Assembly: GCA_944380695.1 (NCBI GenBank)
Contig: CALWII010000040.1
Span: 1 to 12,319, forward strand
Direction: 5' to 3'
From: an uncultured Clostridia bacterium
Lineage (GTDB): Bacteria; Bacillota; Clostridia; Christensenellales; UBA1242
DNA length: 12,319 bases
Shown here: piece by piece, positions 5,488 to 12,193 of the stretch
Layout of the letters: each line of letters starts with the position of its first letter
Numbering within the stretch: position 1 is the stretch's first letter
The notes under the pieces: model-generated
What the model was told of the DNA's origin: nothing
Seen by the model: the letters and a program-made list of their open reading frames with translations, nothing else
Database searches by the model: none
Program-made: the position numbers and the translations under genes

Positions 5488-7221
5488 CTATTGTCTTAAC
5501 TTGATGTGTAGTTCTCGAAGTTGTTTCTCATCAGCTTCAATTGGTCCGCCCATTAACACATCTTGTGCACGACTATTCATAGGGAATGGCACAACATCTC
5601 GGATATTAGAAATCCCTAGCATCAACATCAACAAACGCTCAAAGCCCGGTGCGACTCCTGCGTGTGGAGGAGCTCCATATTGAAAAGCGGTGTACAGTGC
5701 GCCAAATCTTTTTTGGATTTCTTCTTCGCCGTAGCCAACGATTTTAAACAATTCTATCATTATATCTTTATCAGTGTTTCTTACAGCGCCCGATGCTACT
5801 TCATAACCGTTTGCAACTAGGTCATATTGATAGGCATCAATTTCAAGAGGGTTTTTGGTTTTAAGTTCGTCCAATGTTACTTTTGGCATATTAAAAGGAT
5901 TATGACAAAAAGCGATTTTCCCATCGTCGTCAAGTTCAAACATAGGGAAATCTACAATCCAGCAAAATTCTATTCGGCTTCTATCAATCAAATTTAGCTT
6001 ATCACCAACTTCTTGTCTTAAAAGGCCGGCAAGCTTATAACAAGTTTTTGGATTTGCGTCAGCGATAACAAAAATATCGTCGCCAACATTCGCGCGTGTT
6101 TTTGATTTAAGGTCATTGCATTCGGTTTCAGAAATGAATTTTACTATTGGTCCTTTTAAAGAACCGTCATCTTGGACGCGTACCCAAGCGAGTCCTTCGG
6201 CGCCTTCATTAAGCATTAATGCTTGAAGTTTATCAAAAAAGCTTCTTGGCTGTGAACTTGCATTAATTGAAAAACCTTCTATTGTTTTGTTTTTAAAAGC
6301 AGAAAATGTTGTGTTTTTGAACACATCTTCAAGATTAGTCATAATTATAGGGTTTCTTAAATCTGGCTTATCGGAGCCAAATTTTATCATTGCATCTTTA
6401 AAAGAAAACCTTTTAAAAGGCCCTTTGTTAAACGGGAATTTGCTAAATTTTGAAAATAGTTTTTCCACAAGCGTTTCAACTGCCTCTAAAACATCGTCTT
6501 GTGTGGCAAAACTCATTTCCATATCTATTTGATAAAAATCCCCAGTCAATCTGTCTGCTCTAGGGTCTTCATCTCTAAAGCAGGGTGCTATTTGGAAATA
6601 TTTGTCGACACCACTGCACATTAGTAATTGTTTAAATTGTTGTGGGGCTTGTGGCAATGCGTAAAATTTACCTTTATGAACTCGGCTTGGAACTAGGTAA
6701 TCTCGTGCACCTTCTGGACTTGGAACTGTTAGTATGGGCGTTGCGACCTCTGTGAAGTCAAGTGCTCTCAAAACGGTTCTTGTTTCAAAAGCTACATCAG
6801 CCCTCAACTTTATCATTTGTTGCATTTTATCGTTTCTTAAGTCCAAGTATCTGTACTTTAGGCGAACTTCTTCGTTCACCTTCATACTGTCTTTAATTTC
6901 AAAAGGCAACATAGCTTTTGATTTTGAAAGAACTCGAAGTTGGTCAATCAAGACTTCCACTCTGCCAGATTTTATAGAAGGATTTATTGTTTCTAAATCT
7001 CGCAACACTACTTTACCTTTTATTGAGATAACACTTTCTTTTGTTAAAGAAGTGAGCAGGGAGTCATCATAGGTTTTTAGTTGTACTATACCTGACTTAT
7101 CTCTTAAATCTATAAAAACAATTCCGCCGTGATCTCTTACGGTGTTCACCCAACCAGCGAGTTCTACATTTTTTCCCACGAGCGTCTCGTCAACGCTTTT
7201 AAGCATCATTGTGCGATACAT
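5488..7221 (-). CDS. aspS: Aspartyl-tRNA synthetase, probably non-discriminating
   Basis: A 577-residue bacterial-type class II synthetase, near the usual 590. In order: an OB-fold anticodon-binding domain (about 1-105), catalytic core start with PSPEGARDYLVPSR near 168, QAPQQFKQLL at 191-200, motif 2 FRDEDPRADRL at 215-225, the bacterial GAD insertion (about 300-415), and motif 3 GVAPGFERLLML at 522-533. It charges tRNA(Asp). Its place in an operon with gatCAB, and His31 in the RDHGG segment (E. coli has Leu there; His is linked with non-discriminating enzymes), suggest it also makes Asp-tRNA(Asn) for amidation. ATG 7221 has AAGGAG 6 nt upstream, inside the end of gatB, with one base between the gatB stop and this start. 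Confidence 0.96.
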   Translation of the reverse strand: MYRTMMLKSVDETLVGKNVELAGWVNTVRDHGGIVFIDLRDKSGIVQLKTYDDSLLTSLTKESVISIKGKVVLRDLETINPSIKSGRVEVLIDQLRVLSKSKAMLPFEIKDSMKVNEEVRLKYRYLDLRNDKMQQMIKLRADVAFETRTVLRALDFTEVATPILTVPSPEGARDYLVPSRVHKGKFYALPQAPQQFKQLLMCSGVDKYFQIAPCFRDEDPRADRLTGDFYQIDMEMSFATQDDVLEAVETLVEKLFSKFSKFPFNKGPFKRFSFKDAMIKFGSDKPDLRNPIIMTNLEDVFKNTTFSAFKNKTIEGFSINASSQPRSFFDKLQALMLNEGAEGLAWVRVQDDGSLKGPIVKFISETECNDLKSKTRANVGDDIFVIADANPKTCYKLAGLLRQEVGDKLNLIDRSRIEFCWIVDFPMFELDDDGKIAFCHNPFNMPKVTLDELKTKNPLEIDAYQYDLVANGYEVASGAVRNTDKDIMIELFKIVGYGEEEIQKRFGALYTAFQYGAPPHAGVAPGFERLLMLMLGISNIRDVVPFPMNSRAQDVLMGGPIEADEKQLRELHIKLRQ

Positions 7222-7222
7222 C

Positions 7223-8644
7223 TTATTCTCCTTGAATTAATTTTTCTTTTAATTTTTCCATAACTTCTTGTGCGTTTGCTTTTCCCCTTGTCTCTTTCAT
7301 AACTTGACCGACAAGGAAATTAAGAATTTTTTCATCTTTTTCGCGTTTAAATTGTTCTACGACAGCTTGTTTTTCTGCCATCACTTTGTCTAAAATATTG
7401 AAAACAAAGTCTGAAGATAGGTCAGCCATAATCCCTCGTTTTTTAGCTTCAGCTTCGGCATCGTAATCTTTACCCCAAATATCAGCTAAAAATTCTTTTG
7501 CTGTCAGTCTTTGAATTTTTTTCTCATCAACTGCTTTAATTAACCATACAAGATTTTTTTTGTCAATGCCCAAACCAGCGCCACCTTTGATTCTAGCCAA
7601 AATTTCTGTTGTGAACCAATTTGCTACCGATTTTGGCTGTGGGTATACGGTGATACATTGCTCATAAAAGTCAGCAATGGATTTATCTGCTAGCAAAACA
7701 TCTGTGTCATATTCGCTTAAACCATATTCTTGCATATACTTGTTTTTTATTTGTTCAGGGAGAGGTGGCAGCGACTTTTTTATTCTCTCAATATCATCAG
7801 CAGAAATTTTTACGGCGAGTAGGTCAGGGTCAGGAAAGTATCTGTAATCTTCGGCGTTTTCTTTTGTGCGCATTGTGTAGCTTTCGCCTTTTTCAAAATC
7901 CCATTTTCTTGTTTCTTGCTCTATTTTCCCACCATCATCTAAAATTTCTTTTTGACGAGCGATTTCGTATTCTATTGCACTATGGATTGACCTAAATCCC
8001 ATAAGATTTTTCATTTCTACCTTTGTTCCAAAACGGTTGCTTCCTTTTGGGCGCAAAGATATATTTACATCTGCTCGCATTTGACCTTTTTCTAGTTCAC
8101 AGTCTGCAACTCCAGAATAAATGTAGATTTGTCGCAATTTTGTAAGGAATTCAATTGCTTCATCGGCTGTTTCGATATGAGGTTCTTTAAGCGCGTCGGT
8201 TACGAGTTCGATTAGCGGGACACCACCTCTATTGTAATCTACAAAGGTTTCATTTCCACTATGCACAAGTTTGCCGGCATCTTCTTCCAAGTGAATTCGG
8301 TTGATAGGAATGTTTTTATCAAAAACCTTTAAATGTCCATTGACACATATTGGTTTTTCAAGCTGGCTGATTTGATAAGCTTTTGCAAGATCGGGATAGA
8401 AATAGTTTTTTCTTTCAAATATGGCGATTGGGTTTATTTCAAAGCCAAGGGCAAGTCCAGCTTTTATTGTTTGTTCTACTGCATACTTATTTAAAACAGG
8501 TAATGCTCCTGGCAAACCAACGCAAACAGGACAGCAGTTAGAATTTGGGGAAGAGCCGTATTCGTTTTTACAAGAACAAAAACATTTTGATTTAGTTTTT
8601 AATTCAGCGTGCACTTCAAGCCCTATTATAACATCATATTGCAT
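7223..8644 (-). CDS. gatB: Asp/Glu-tRNA amidotransferase subunit B
   Basis: A 473-residue GatB, close to the usual 475. It opens with IGLEVHAEL (7-15). A Cys-rich zinc site (C21, C23, C25, C37, C38, C41) is followed by VGLPGALPVLN. Other family motifs are DYNRGGVPLIELVT (136-149), GQMRADVNIS (187-196), VEMKNLMGFR (209-218) and RYFPDPDL (268-275). The C-terminal third is the helical YqeY-like tail that contacts tRNA. GatB phosphorylates the misacylated Asp or Glu on tRNA before amidation. The start is ATG 8644, with AAGGAGG 6 nt upstream; the longer TTG start at 8665 would include that ribosome site. The gene overlaps gatA by 11 nt. Confidence 0.97.
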   Translation of the reverse strand: MQYDVIIGLEVHAELKTKSKCFCSCKNEYGSSPNSNCCPVCVGLPGALPVLNKYAVEQTIKAGLALGFEINPIAIFERKNYFYPDLAKAYQISQLEKPICVNGHLKVFDKNIPINRIHLEEDAGKLVHSGNETFVDYNRGGVPLIELVTDALKEPHIETADEAIEFLTKLRQIYIYSGVADCELEKGQMRADVNISLRPKGSNRFGTKVEMKNLMGFRSIHSAIEYEIARQKEILDDGGKIEQETRKWDFEKGESYTMRTKENAEDYRYFPDPDLLAVKISADDIERIKKSLPPLPEQIKNKYMQEYGLSEYDTDVLLADKSIADFYEQCITVYPQPKSVANWFTTEILARIKGGAGLGIDKKNLVWLIKAVDEKKIQRLTAKEFLADIWGKDYDAEAEAKKRGIMADLSSDFVFNILDKVMAEKQAVVEQFKREKDEKILNFLVGQVMKETRGKANAQEVMEKLKEKLIQGE

Positions 8645-10076
8645 TGTTGGCCTCCTTTTTGACAAGTTTTTCCACTAGTAAAGCGAGGTCGTATATGTTT
8701 TTTTCACCAAACTTTTTGCCGAACAGCTGTATTCCGAGAGGCATTTTGTTTTTGCCCTTCCCAAACGGAATAGAGAGGGAGGGAGAACCGACTATGTTAG
8801 CAGTAACAGTAAAAACATCTTCCTTATAAGTTTCGACAGGGTCGCTTGGTTTGCTTCCAATTTTATAAGCCTCTCCTACGGTCGTTGGCATAATTAAAAC
8901 ATCACACAATTTGAAAGCATTCAAACAATCCTCTATTAGCAGACCTTGAACACCTTTGGCTTTATTGTAATATGCGTCATAGTAACCAGAAGACAACACA
9001 TAGTTTCCAAGCATTATTCTTCGTTTTACTTCTTTCCCAAAACCTTCGCTCCTAGATTTTTTATAGATTTCTTGTAGCGATTTTGCGTTTTGATTTCTTG
9101 TTGTGTACTTTACGCCATCAAAACGAGCAAGATTGCTGGCAGCTTCTGCTGGCGCCAAAATGTAATATGTTGCAAGTGCGAGTTCAATATTTTTTATTGA
9201 AACAGGAACTATTTGTAATCCATTTTTTTTCAGTAAGTTGATAAAATCAAAAAAGTTATTTTCGCAGTCCATTCCTTTAATCATTTTTATTATTTCATTA
9301 GGAATTCCTATTTTAAGTTTGTCTGCGTTCTCAAATTTAGTATATTGTTCCACTTTTGTTTTTGAACTTGTCTCATCGTTTTCATCAAAGCCGGCCAAAA
9401 CTTCGAGCATTAAAGCATTGTCTTCAATTGTTTTCGAAAAAATGCCCACTTGGTCAAGTGAACTTGCAAAAGCAACGACCCCATATCTTGAAATTCTTCC
9501 ATAAGATGGCTTAAGACCGTAAATTCCACAATAACTTGCAGGCTGTCGCACACTTCCACCTGTTTCTGTGCCAAGCGCAATAGGGCACATATCCAAAGCA
9601 ACAGCGCAGGCACTACCGCCAGATGATCCCCCAGGAACTCTATCAAAATCCAAAGGATTATGGGTTATTCCAAAGGCGGAGTTCTCTGTTGAACTGCCCA
9701 TAGCGAACTCGTCCATATTTGCTCTGCCGATAATTATAGCTCCTTCACTTAACATCTTGTTTACAACAGTAGAGTTGTATTCTGCTTTATAGTTTTTTAA
9801 AAATTTTGAGCCACAACAGCACAATTTGTTTTTGTATAAAATATTATCTTTAATTATTATAGGAACACCTGCGAGCTTGCCATTAAAACCCGACTTAATT
9901 TTTTTGTCCATAATTCTTGCGTTTTCGATTGCATCATCAAAAGTTTCAAGTATGGCGTTATATTTTTCGAATTGTTTTATTTTGTTTAAAAAAGCTTGCA
10001 CGGTTTCGACACAAGAAATCGTCCCTTTTTTAATTTGTTGTTTAATTTCAACAGCGGAAAGTTTTGTTATGTCCAT
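8634..10076 (-). CDS. gatA: Asp/Glu-tRNA amidotransferase subunit A
   Basis: A 480-residue amidase-signature enzyme, the glutaminase subunit of GatCAB, which releases ammonia from glutamine and channels it to GatB. The Ser-cisSer-Lys triad is intact: K76 in GVPIIIKDN, S151 in PGGSSGGSA and S175 in TETGGSVRQPA, with the same spacing as in characterised GatA. Further motifs are GRANMDEFAMGSSTENSAFG (117-136) and GLKPSYGRISRYG near 187. ATG 10076 lies 3 nt after the gatC stop, with GTGGAG 6 nt upstream. The end overlaps gatB. No sign of damage. Confidence 0.97.
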   Translation of the reverse strand: MDITKLSAVEIKQQIKKGTISCVETVQAFLNKIKQFEKYNAILETFDDAIENARIMDKKIKSGFNGKLAGVPIIIKDNILYKNKLCCCGSKFLKNYKAEYNSTVVNKMLSEGAIIIGRANMDEFAMGSSTENSAFGITHNPLDFDRVPGGSSGGSACAVALDMCPIALGTETGGSVRQPASYCGIYGLKPSYGRISRYGVVAFASSLDQVGIFSKTIEDNALMLEVLAGFDENDETSSKTKVEQYTKFENADKLKIGIPNEIIKMIKGMDCENNFFDFINLLKKNGLQIVPVSIKNIELALATYYILAPAEAASNLARFDGVKYTTRNQNAKSLQEIYKKSRSEGFGKEVKRRIMLGNYVLSSGYYDAYYNKAKGVQGLLIEDCLNAFKLCDVLIMPTTVGEAYKIGSKPSDPVETYKEDVFTVTANIVGSPSLSIPFGKGKNKMPLGIQLFGKKFGEKNIYDLALLVEKLVKKEANNAI

Positions 10077-10079
10077 AGT

Positions 10080-10355
10080 TTACTCCACAACTCGAGGAAC
10101 TACAAAGCAATCTCTTTTCTGGACAGGTGCGTTTTGCAACAAGGCTGTCGGGGAAAGACTTGGTTTTATAGTGTCTGGTCTTAATTCATTTAGTTCTATG
10201 CTTTGGAATATGCGCTTACCTTCGATGTTTGCGTTTTTAATGTTGTCTGCCAGAGCAACAAGAGAGGTAAATTCTTTTTCAAAATCTTGCAACTCTTGTT
10301 GTGAAAATTCTAAATTTGACAACTCCGCAAGGTGTTTTATTTCGGTTAAGTCCAT
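10080..10355 (-). CDS. gatC: Asp/Glu-tRNA amidotransferase subunit C
   Basis: A 91-residue GatC, the small belt-like subunit that stabilises the GatA-GatB complex. It has the family pattern: an N-terminal EIKHLAELSNLEFS helix, then F..EF..LV......N, the LRPD motif at 58-61, and the C-terminal KRDCFVVPRVVE. Start ATG 10355 has AAAGGAGA 5 nt upstream; ATG 10382 would include that ribosome site and is rejected. It is the first structural gene of gatC-gatA-gatB-aspS, downstream of an Asn-rich leader peptide and a terminator. Confidence 0.95.
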   Translation of the reverse strand: MDLTEIKHLAELSNLEFSQQELQDFEKEFTSLVALADNIKNANIEGKRIFQSIELNELRPDTIKPSLSPTALLQNAPVQKRDCFVVPRVVE

Positions 10356-10390
10356 AAAATCTCCTTTATCATACCAAATCATTTTTTTGT

Positions 10391-10418
10391 ATTATACACT
10401 ACAATTATTAAAAATCAA
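10391..10418 (-). promoter_or_regulatory. Second promoter of the gatCAB-aspS operon, after the attenuator
   Basis: On the minus strand, TTGATT (10418-10413), 16-nt spacer and a perfect TATAAT (10396-10391). It lies between the attenuator terminator and gatC, and would give a basal transcript that bypasses attenuation. Confidence 0.6.
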
Positions 10419-10432
10419 AATCTTTATTAAAT

Positions 10433-10464
10433 AAAAAAATCACGGGATTTGTGAACCCGTGATT
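10433..10464 (-). terminator. Attenuator terminator upstream of gatC
   Basis: On the minus strand, 5' arm AATCACGGG (10464-10456), 9-nt loop TTCACAAAT (10455-10447), 3' arm CCCGTGATT (10446-10438): a perfect 9-bp stem running into a T-tract (10439-10433). The plus-strand side lacks a T-run, so it acts leftward. It lies 24 nt after the leader-peptide stop codon and about 80 nt before the gatC start. Confidence 0.85.
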
Positions 10465-10504
10465 AAATTTTAAAATTACGACAAAAGCTCACAAATGTTC
10501 GTGA
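10447..10504 (-). promoter_or_regulatory. Antiterminator and protector hairpin of the Asn attenuator
   Basis: Two alternative pairings compete with the terminator. Antiterminator: ATTTGTGAGCTT (10496-10485, spanning the leader stop codon) pairs with GGGTTCACAAAT (10458-10447) over 12 bp, three of them G-U. It takes the GGG of the terminator 5' arm and its whole loop. Protector: TCACGA (10504-10499) and TTGTGA (10494-10489) form a 6-bp stem with loop ACAT, hiding the antiterminator strand. This is the four-segment layout of trp/his-type attenuators. AATCACG also occurs in both segment 1 (10506-10500) and the terminator 5' arm (10464-10458). Confidence 0.7.
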
Positions 10505-10548
10505 TTAAAAAAATTGCTATTATTGTTATTATTAATAATTGTTTGCAT
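10489..10548 (-). CDS. Asn-rich leader peptide of the gatCAB-aspS operon
   Basis: A 19-codon ORF, MQTIINNNNNSNFFNHEHL, with an AGGTGGA ribosome site just before its ATG. Seven of 19 codons are Asn: residues 6-10 consecutively, then 12 and 15. A promoter lies immediately upstream. The TGA stop falls inside the antiterminator strand, and an intrinsic terminator follows. The operon makes the Asn-tRNA(Asn) that these codons consume. The inferred logic is that scarce Asn-tRNA stalls the ribosome on the Asn run and the antiterminator forms; plentiful Asn-tRNA lets it reach the stop, cover that strand and allow the terminator. AAT is common in AT-rich DNA, so the run alone would be weak evidence; the position and RNA folding make the case. 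Confidence 0.7.
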   Translation of the reverse strand: MQTIINNNNNSNFFNHEHL

Positions 10549-10564
10549 AATCCACCTATATTTT

Positions 10565-10594
10565 ATTTTAACATATATGTTTTATTTTAGTCAA
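10565..10594 (-). promoter_or_regulatory. Promoter of the leader peptide and gatCAB-aspS operon
   Basis: On the minus strand, TTGACT (10594-10589), 18-nt spacer, TAAAAT (10570-10565, 5 of 6 matches). The predicted start near 10558 gives a leader of about 10 nt holding just the ribosome site. A perfect 12-bp palindrome AACATATATGTT (10570-10581) lies in the spacer and could be an operator. The stretch 10595-10668 holds nothing else I can identify. Confidence 0.65.
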
Positions 10595-10668
10595 GCATAA
10601 TTGCAACAAATTGACTTTTTGCTTTATATAAATTTAACAAGAGTGGCCTGAGCATCAAGAAAAAAATT

Positions 10669-11076
10669 TTAAAGTGTGAAGGAATTTTTGTTGATTGTAC
10701 GATTAATTGAAGCTATGAGTTCGAGCTCTAACTCTGTTTTAATCATATTCATTTTTTCAAGAAATTCCACATCGTGAGCCAATCTGTCAGCTTCTCTGCT
10801 AATTTGTTCCCAACATTTTGTGCCGTCTAGATGTGACCCATATTTTTCTATAAAATCTAAAATTTGTACGACTTTTTCTTTATAAAAAGGAATGTCATCG
10901 ATTACTAAATTATGTTCGGCAAGTAAAAGATCTATTTTTGAAAAAGGTGTGATAATATCATCTATAATTCGAAGGCAAAGACAAGAGTAAGCTACGCCAC
11001 TTATTGAGTCATAAAATTCCTGAGGTAAATTTGTTTGAGGCTTTTTTTGATTATTTAACATTTTTTTATTTTTCAT
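10669..11076 (-). CDS. Hypothetical protein, 135 residues
   Basis: I do not recognise this protein. From ATG 11076 (AGGAAG 5 nt upstream) it has a basic, Asn/Lys-rich N-terminus (about 1-17), then a mostly helical soluble body with a Cys pair (C32, C34) in VAYSCLCLRIIDD, a further Cys (C88), and a charged amphipathic stretch near 95-122 (ISREADRLAHDVEFLEKMN). No signal peptide or membrane segment. An upstream TTG at 11112 would include the ribosome site and is rejected. It lies 96 nt downstream of the 197-residue gene on the same strand with no terminator between, so the two may be cotranscribed. No terminator was found after it, so some transcripts might run into the gat leader. Confidence 0.6.
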   Translation of the reverse strand: MKNKKMLNNQKKPQTNLPQEFYDSISGVAYSCLCLRIIDDIITPFSKIDLLLAEHNLVIDDIPFYKEKVVQILDFIEKYGSHLDGTKCWEQISREADRLAHDVEFLEKMNMIKTELELELIASINRTINKNSFTL

Positions 11077-11172
11077 ATTTACTTCCTTTTTAGAACGGTA
11101 ATGCAATAACAACTATTTTTAAAAATTTAAAAAGTTTTAATAAGATTCGTTTAGCTATTTAGTTTATGTTTA

Positions 11173-11766
11173 TTACTTAAGTCTTTCGAATAGAATATCG
11201 ACTTGTGATTTATTATCTTCAACAGGTGGATTTTTTATTAACGCATTGACATCGTTTGCAATCTCTTTAACAACCTCGTCAATTGCATTTTTTGGCCTGT
11301 TTCCATAGGACAATATGGTTTCAGAAGTGTCAAAGTAATGCCATCTTAATTTTTCATTCAATAAATCTGGAATAAAGCGCCTAAATCCAATAAGAAAACA
11401 ATTGATATCTTCGGCTGTAGTTACCCCCATCAAGTCCATAATTTGTGCAAAATCAACAATTCTTTTTGCGTAAGAAGGGCAGTAATTTCTTATGTCGGAT
11501 GGCAATGCGTTGTCTGTAAACATATAGTCATAATCTTCCATCAAAGTTTGTATTGCAGTATCATAAAACACAAGCCCATAAAAAATTTCACAGGCTTTGT
11601 CAAGCATTGTCAAAAAAACTTTTTCATCTTCGTTGTCAATCAGGTGACTAAATAATTTAAGAAAGTCTTCTGGGTCATAAAGTTCAAATGGTTGATCGAT
11701 ATAATTTTGTATAGTCAAAATAACTTCATTTCTATCAGCACCACGCCACCATTTATCTCCTTCCAT
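11173..11766 (-). CDS. Hypothetical soluble protein, 197 residues
   Basis: I do not recognise this protein. It is an acidic, helix-rich, aromatic-rich soluble protein without signal peptide or membrane helix. Landmarks are DKWWRGADR at 4-12, DYDYMFTDNALPSDIRNYCPSYAKR near 80-105, GFRRFIPDLLNEKLRWHYFD near 130, and the polar C-terminal tail VEDNKSQVDILFERLK. I choose ATG 11766 because AGGAGG (11777-11772) is 5 nt upstream and the promoter TTGACA/TAAACT overlaps the longer reading. It is the first gene of a likely two-gene leftward unit and is divergent from the amidase remnant. Confidence 0.65.
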   Translation of the reverse strand: MEGDKWWRGADRNEVILTIQNYIDQPFELYDPEDFLKLFSHLIDNEDEKVFLTMLDKACEIFYGLVFYDTAIQTLMEDYDYMFTDNALPSDIRNYCPSYAKRIVDFAQIMDLMGVTTAEDINCFLIGFRRFIPDLLNEKLRWHYFDTSETILSYGNRPKNAIDEVVKEIANDVNALIKNPPVEDNKSQVDILFERLK

Positions 11767-11788
11767 AACACCCTCCTTTGATGTAATA

Positions 11789-11817
11789 AGTTTAAACAAA
11801 TTTTGTAGCAATGTCAA
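11789..11817 (-). promoter_or_regulatory. Promoter of the 197-residue hypothetical gene
   Basis: On the minus strand, TTGACA (11817-11812), 17-nt spacer, TAAACT (11794-11789). The predicted start near 11782 leaves a short leader containing AAAGGAGGG. The adjoining region has a direct repeat AGTCTTAA at 11835-11842 and 11847-11854. Confidence 0.75.
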
Positions 11818-11881
11818 TAGGGAAAATTAAAAAAAGTCTTAAAAATAGTCTTAACACGACAAATTAAAAATAAAATATAAT

Positions 11882-12099
11882 ATGAAAATATTGTGTATAA
11901 GAAAAAAACATATAGTATTAGTTTTTTGTGCGGTATTATTGATATCATTTGGAGTTTTTTGCATAGTGCAAGTTTCATCGACGCCTAAAACAAACTACAC
12001 TATTGTAATAGATGCGAGGCACGGCGGAGTAGATGTCAAGTTAGGACAGTATGAAATTTTTTGACATATAAACTTGAATTTGCAAAATTTCTGGCTTAA
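11882..12099 (+). pseudogene. Truncated, frameshifted N-acetylmuramoyl-L-alanine amidase (CwlD-like)
   Basis: Reading from ATG 11882: a basic start, a membrane segment at about 10-30, then TNYTIVIDARHGGVDVK, which matches the first catalytic block of Amidase_3 enzymes (IDxGHGGxD; His47 would be a zinc ligand), with the usual Gly changed to Arg. The frame stops at 12062-12064. In the next frame LTYKLEFAKFLA (12061-12096) continues with the family's next helix, so a one-base loss in the T6 run at 12057-12062 explains the break. A stop at 12097 and a terminator follow, so about two thirds of a typical 220-240-residue enzyme is missing. The short N-terminal anchor plus single amidase domain suggests CwlD, the spore-cortex amidase; another cell-wall amidase is possible. 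Confidence 0.65.
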
Positions 12100-12110
12100 T
12101 ATTTTTCTAT

Positions 12111-12145
12111 AAAAGTTTGTGAGAAGATTCTTTACAAACTTTTTT
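12111..12145 (+). terminator. Intrinsic terminator after the amidase remnant
   Basis: Perfect 10-bp stem AAAAGTTTGT (12111-12120) / ACAAACTTTT (12134-12143). The 13-nt loop can extend the stem through AAGA/TCTT. The 3' arm ends in a T6 run. Confidence 0.7.
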
Positions 12146-12193
12146 GTTAAAAGTCGAAAATTTTTTATTAGAATAAGGAGAAAAGATGATATA

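Noticed and set aside
9826..10434. Long plus-strand ORF of 202 codons opposite gatA/gatC
   Set aside because: It is a shadow of the intact gatA and gatC genes on the other strand, with no ribosome site and low-complexity composition.
10489..10560. T-box riboswitch upstream of gatC
   Set aside because: The leader is too short, and no specifier loop or T-box sequence (TGGNACCGCG-like) is present; the leader-peptide model fits better.
10625..10650. Hairpin after the 135-residue gene (AAGAGTGGCCTGAGCATCAAG)
   Set aside because: Arms pair at only a few positions around GGCC; not a credible terminator.
11876..11881. TATAAT directly before ATG 11882 as a promoter of the amidase remnant
   Set aside because: The box touches the ATG, so transcription would start downstream of it, and no -35 box is at proper spacing (TTAACA is 19 nt away).
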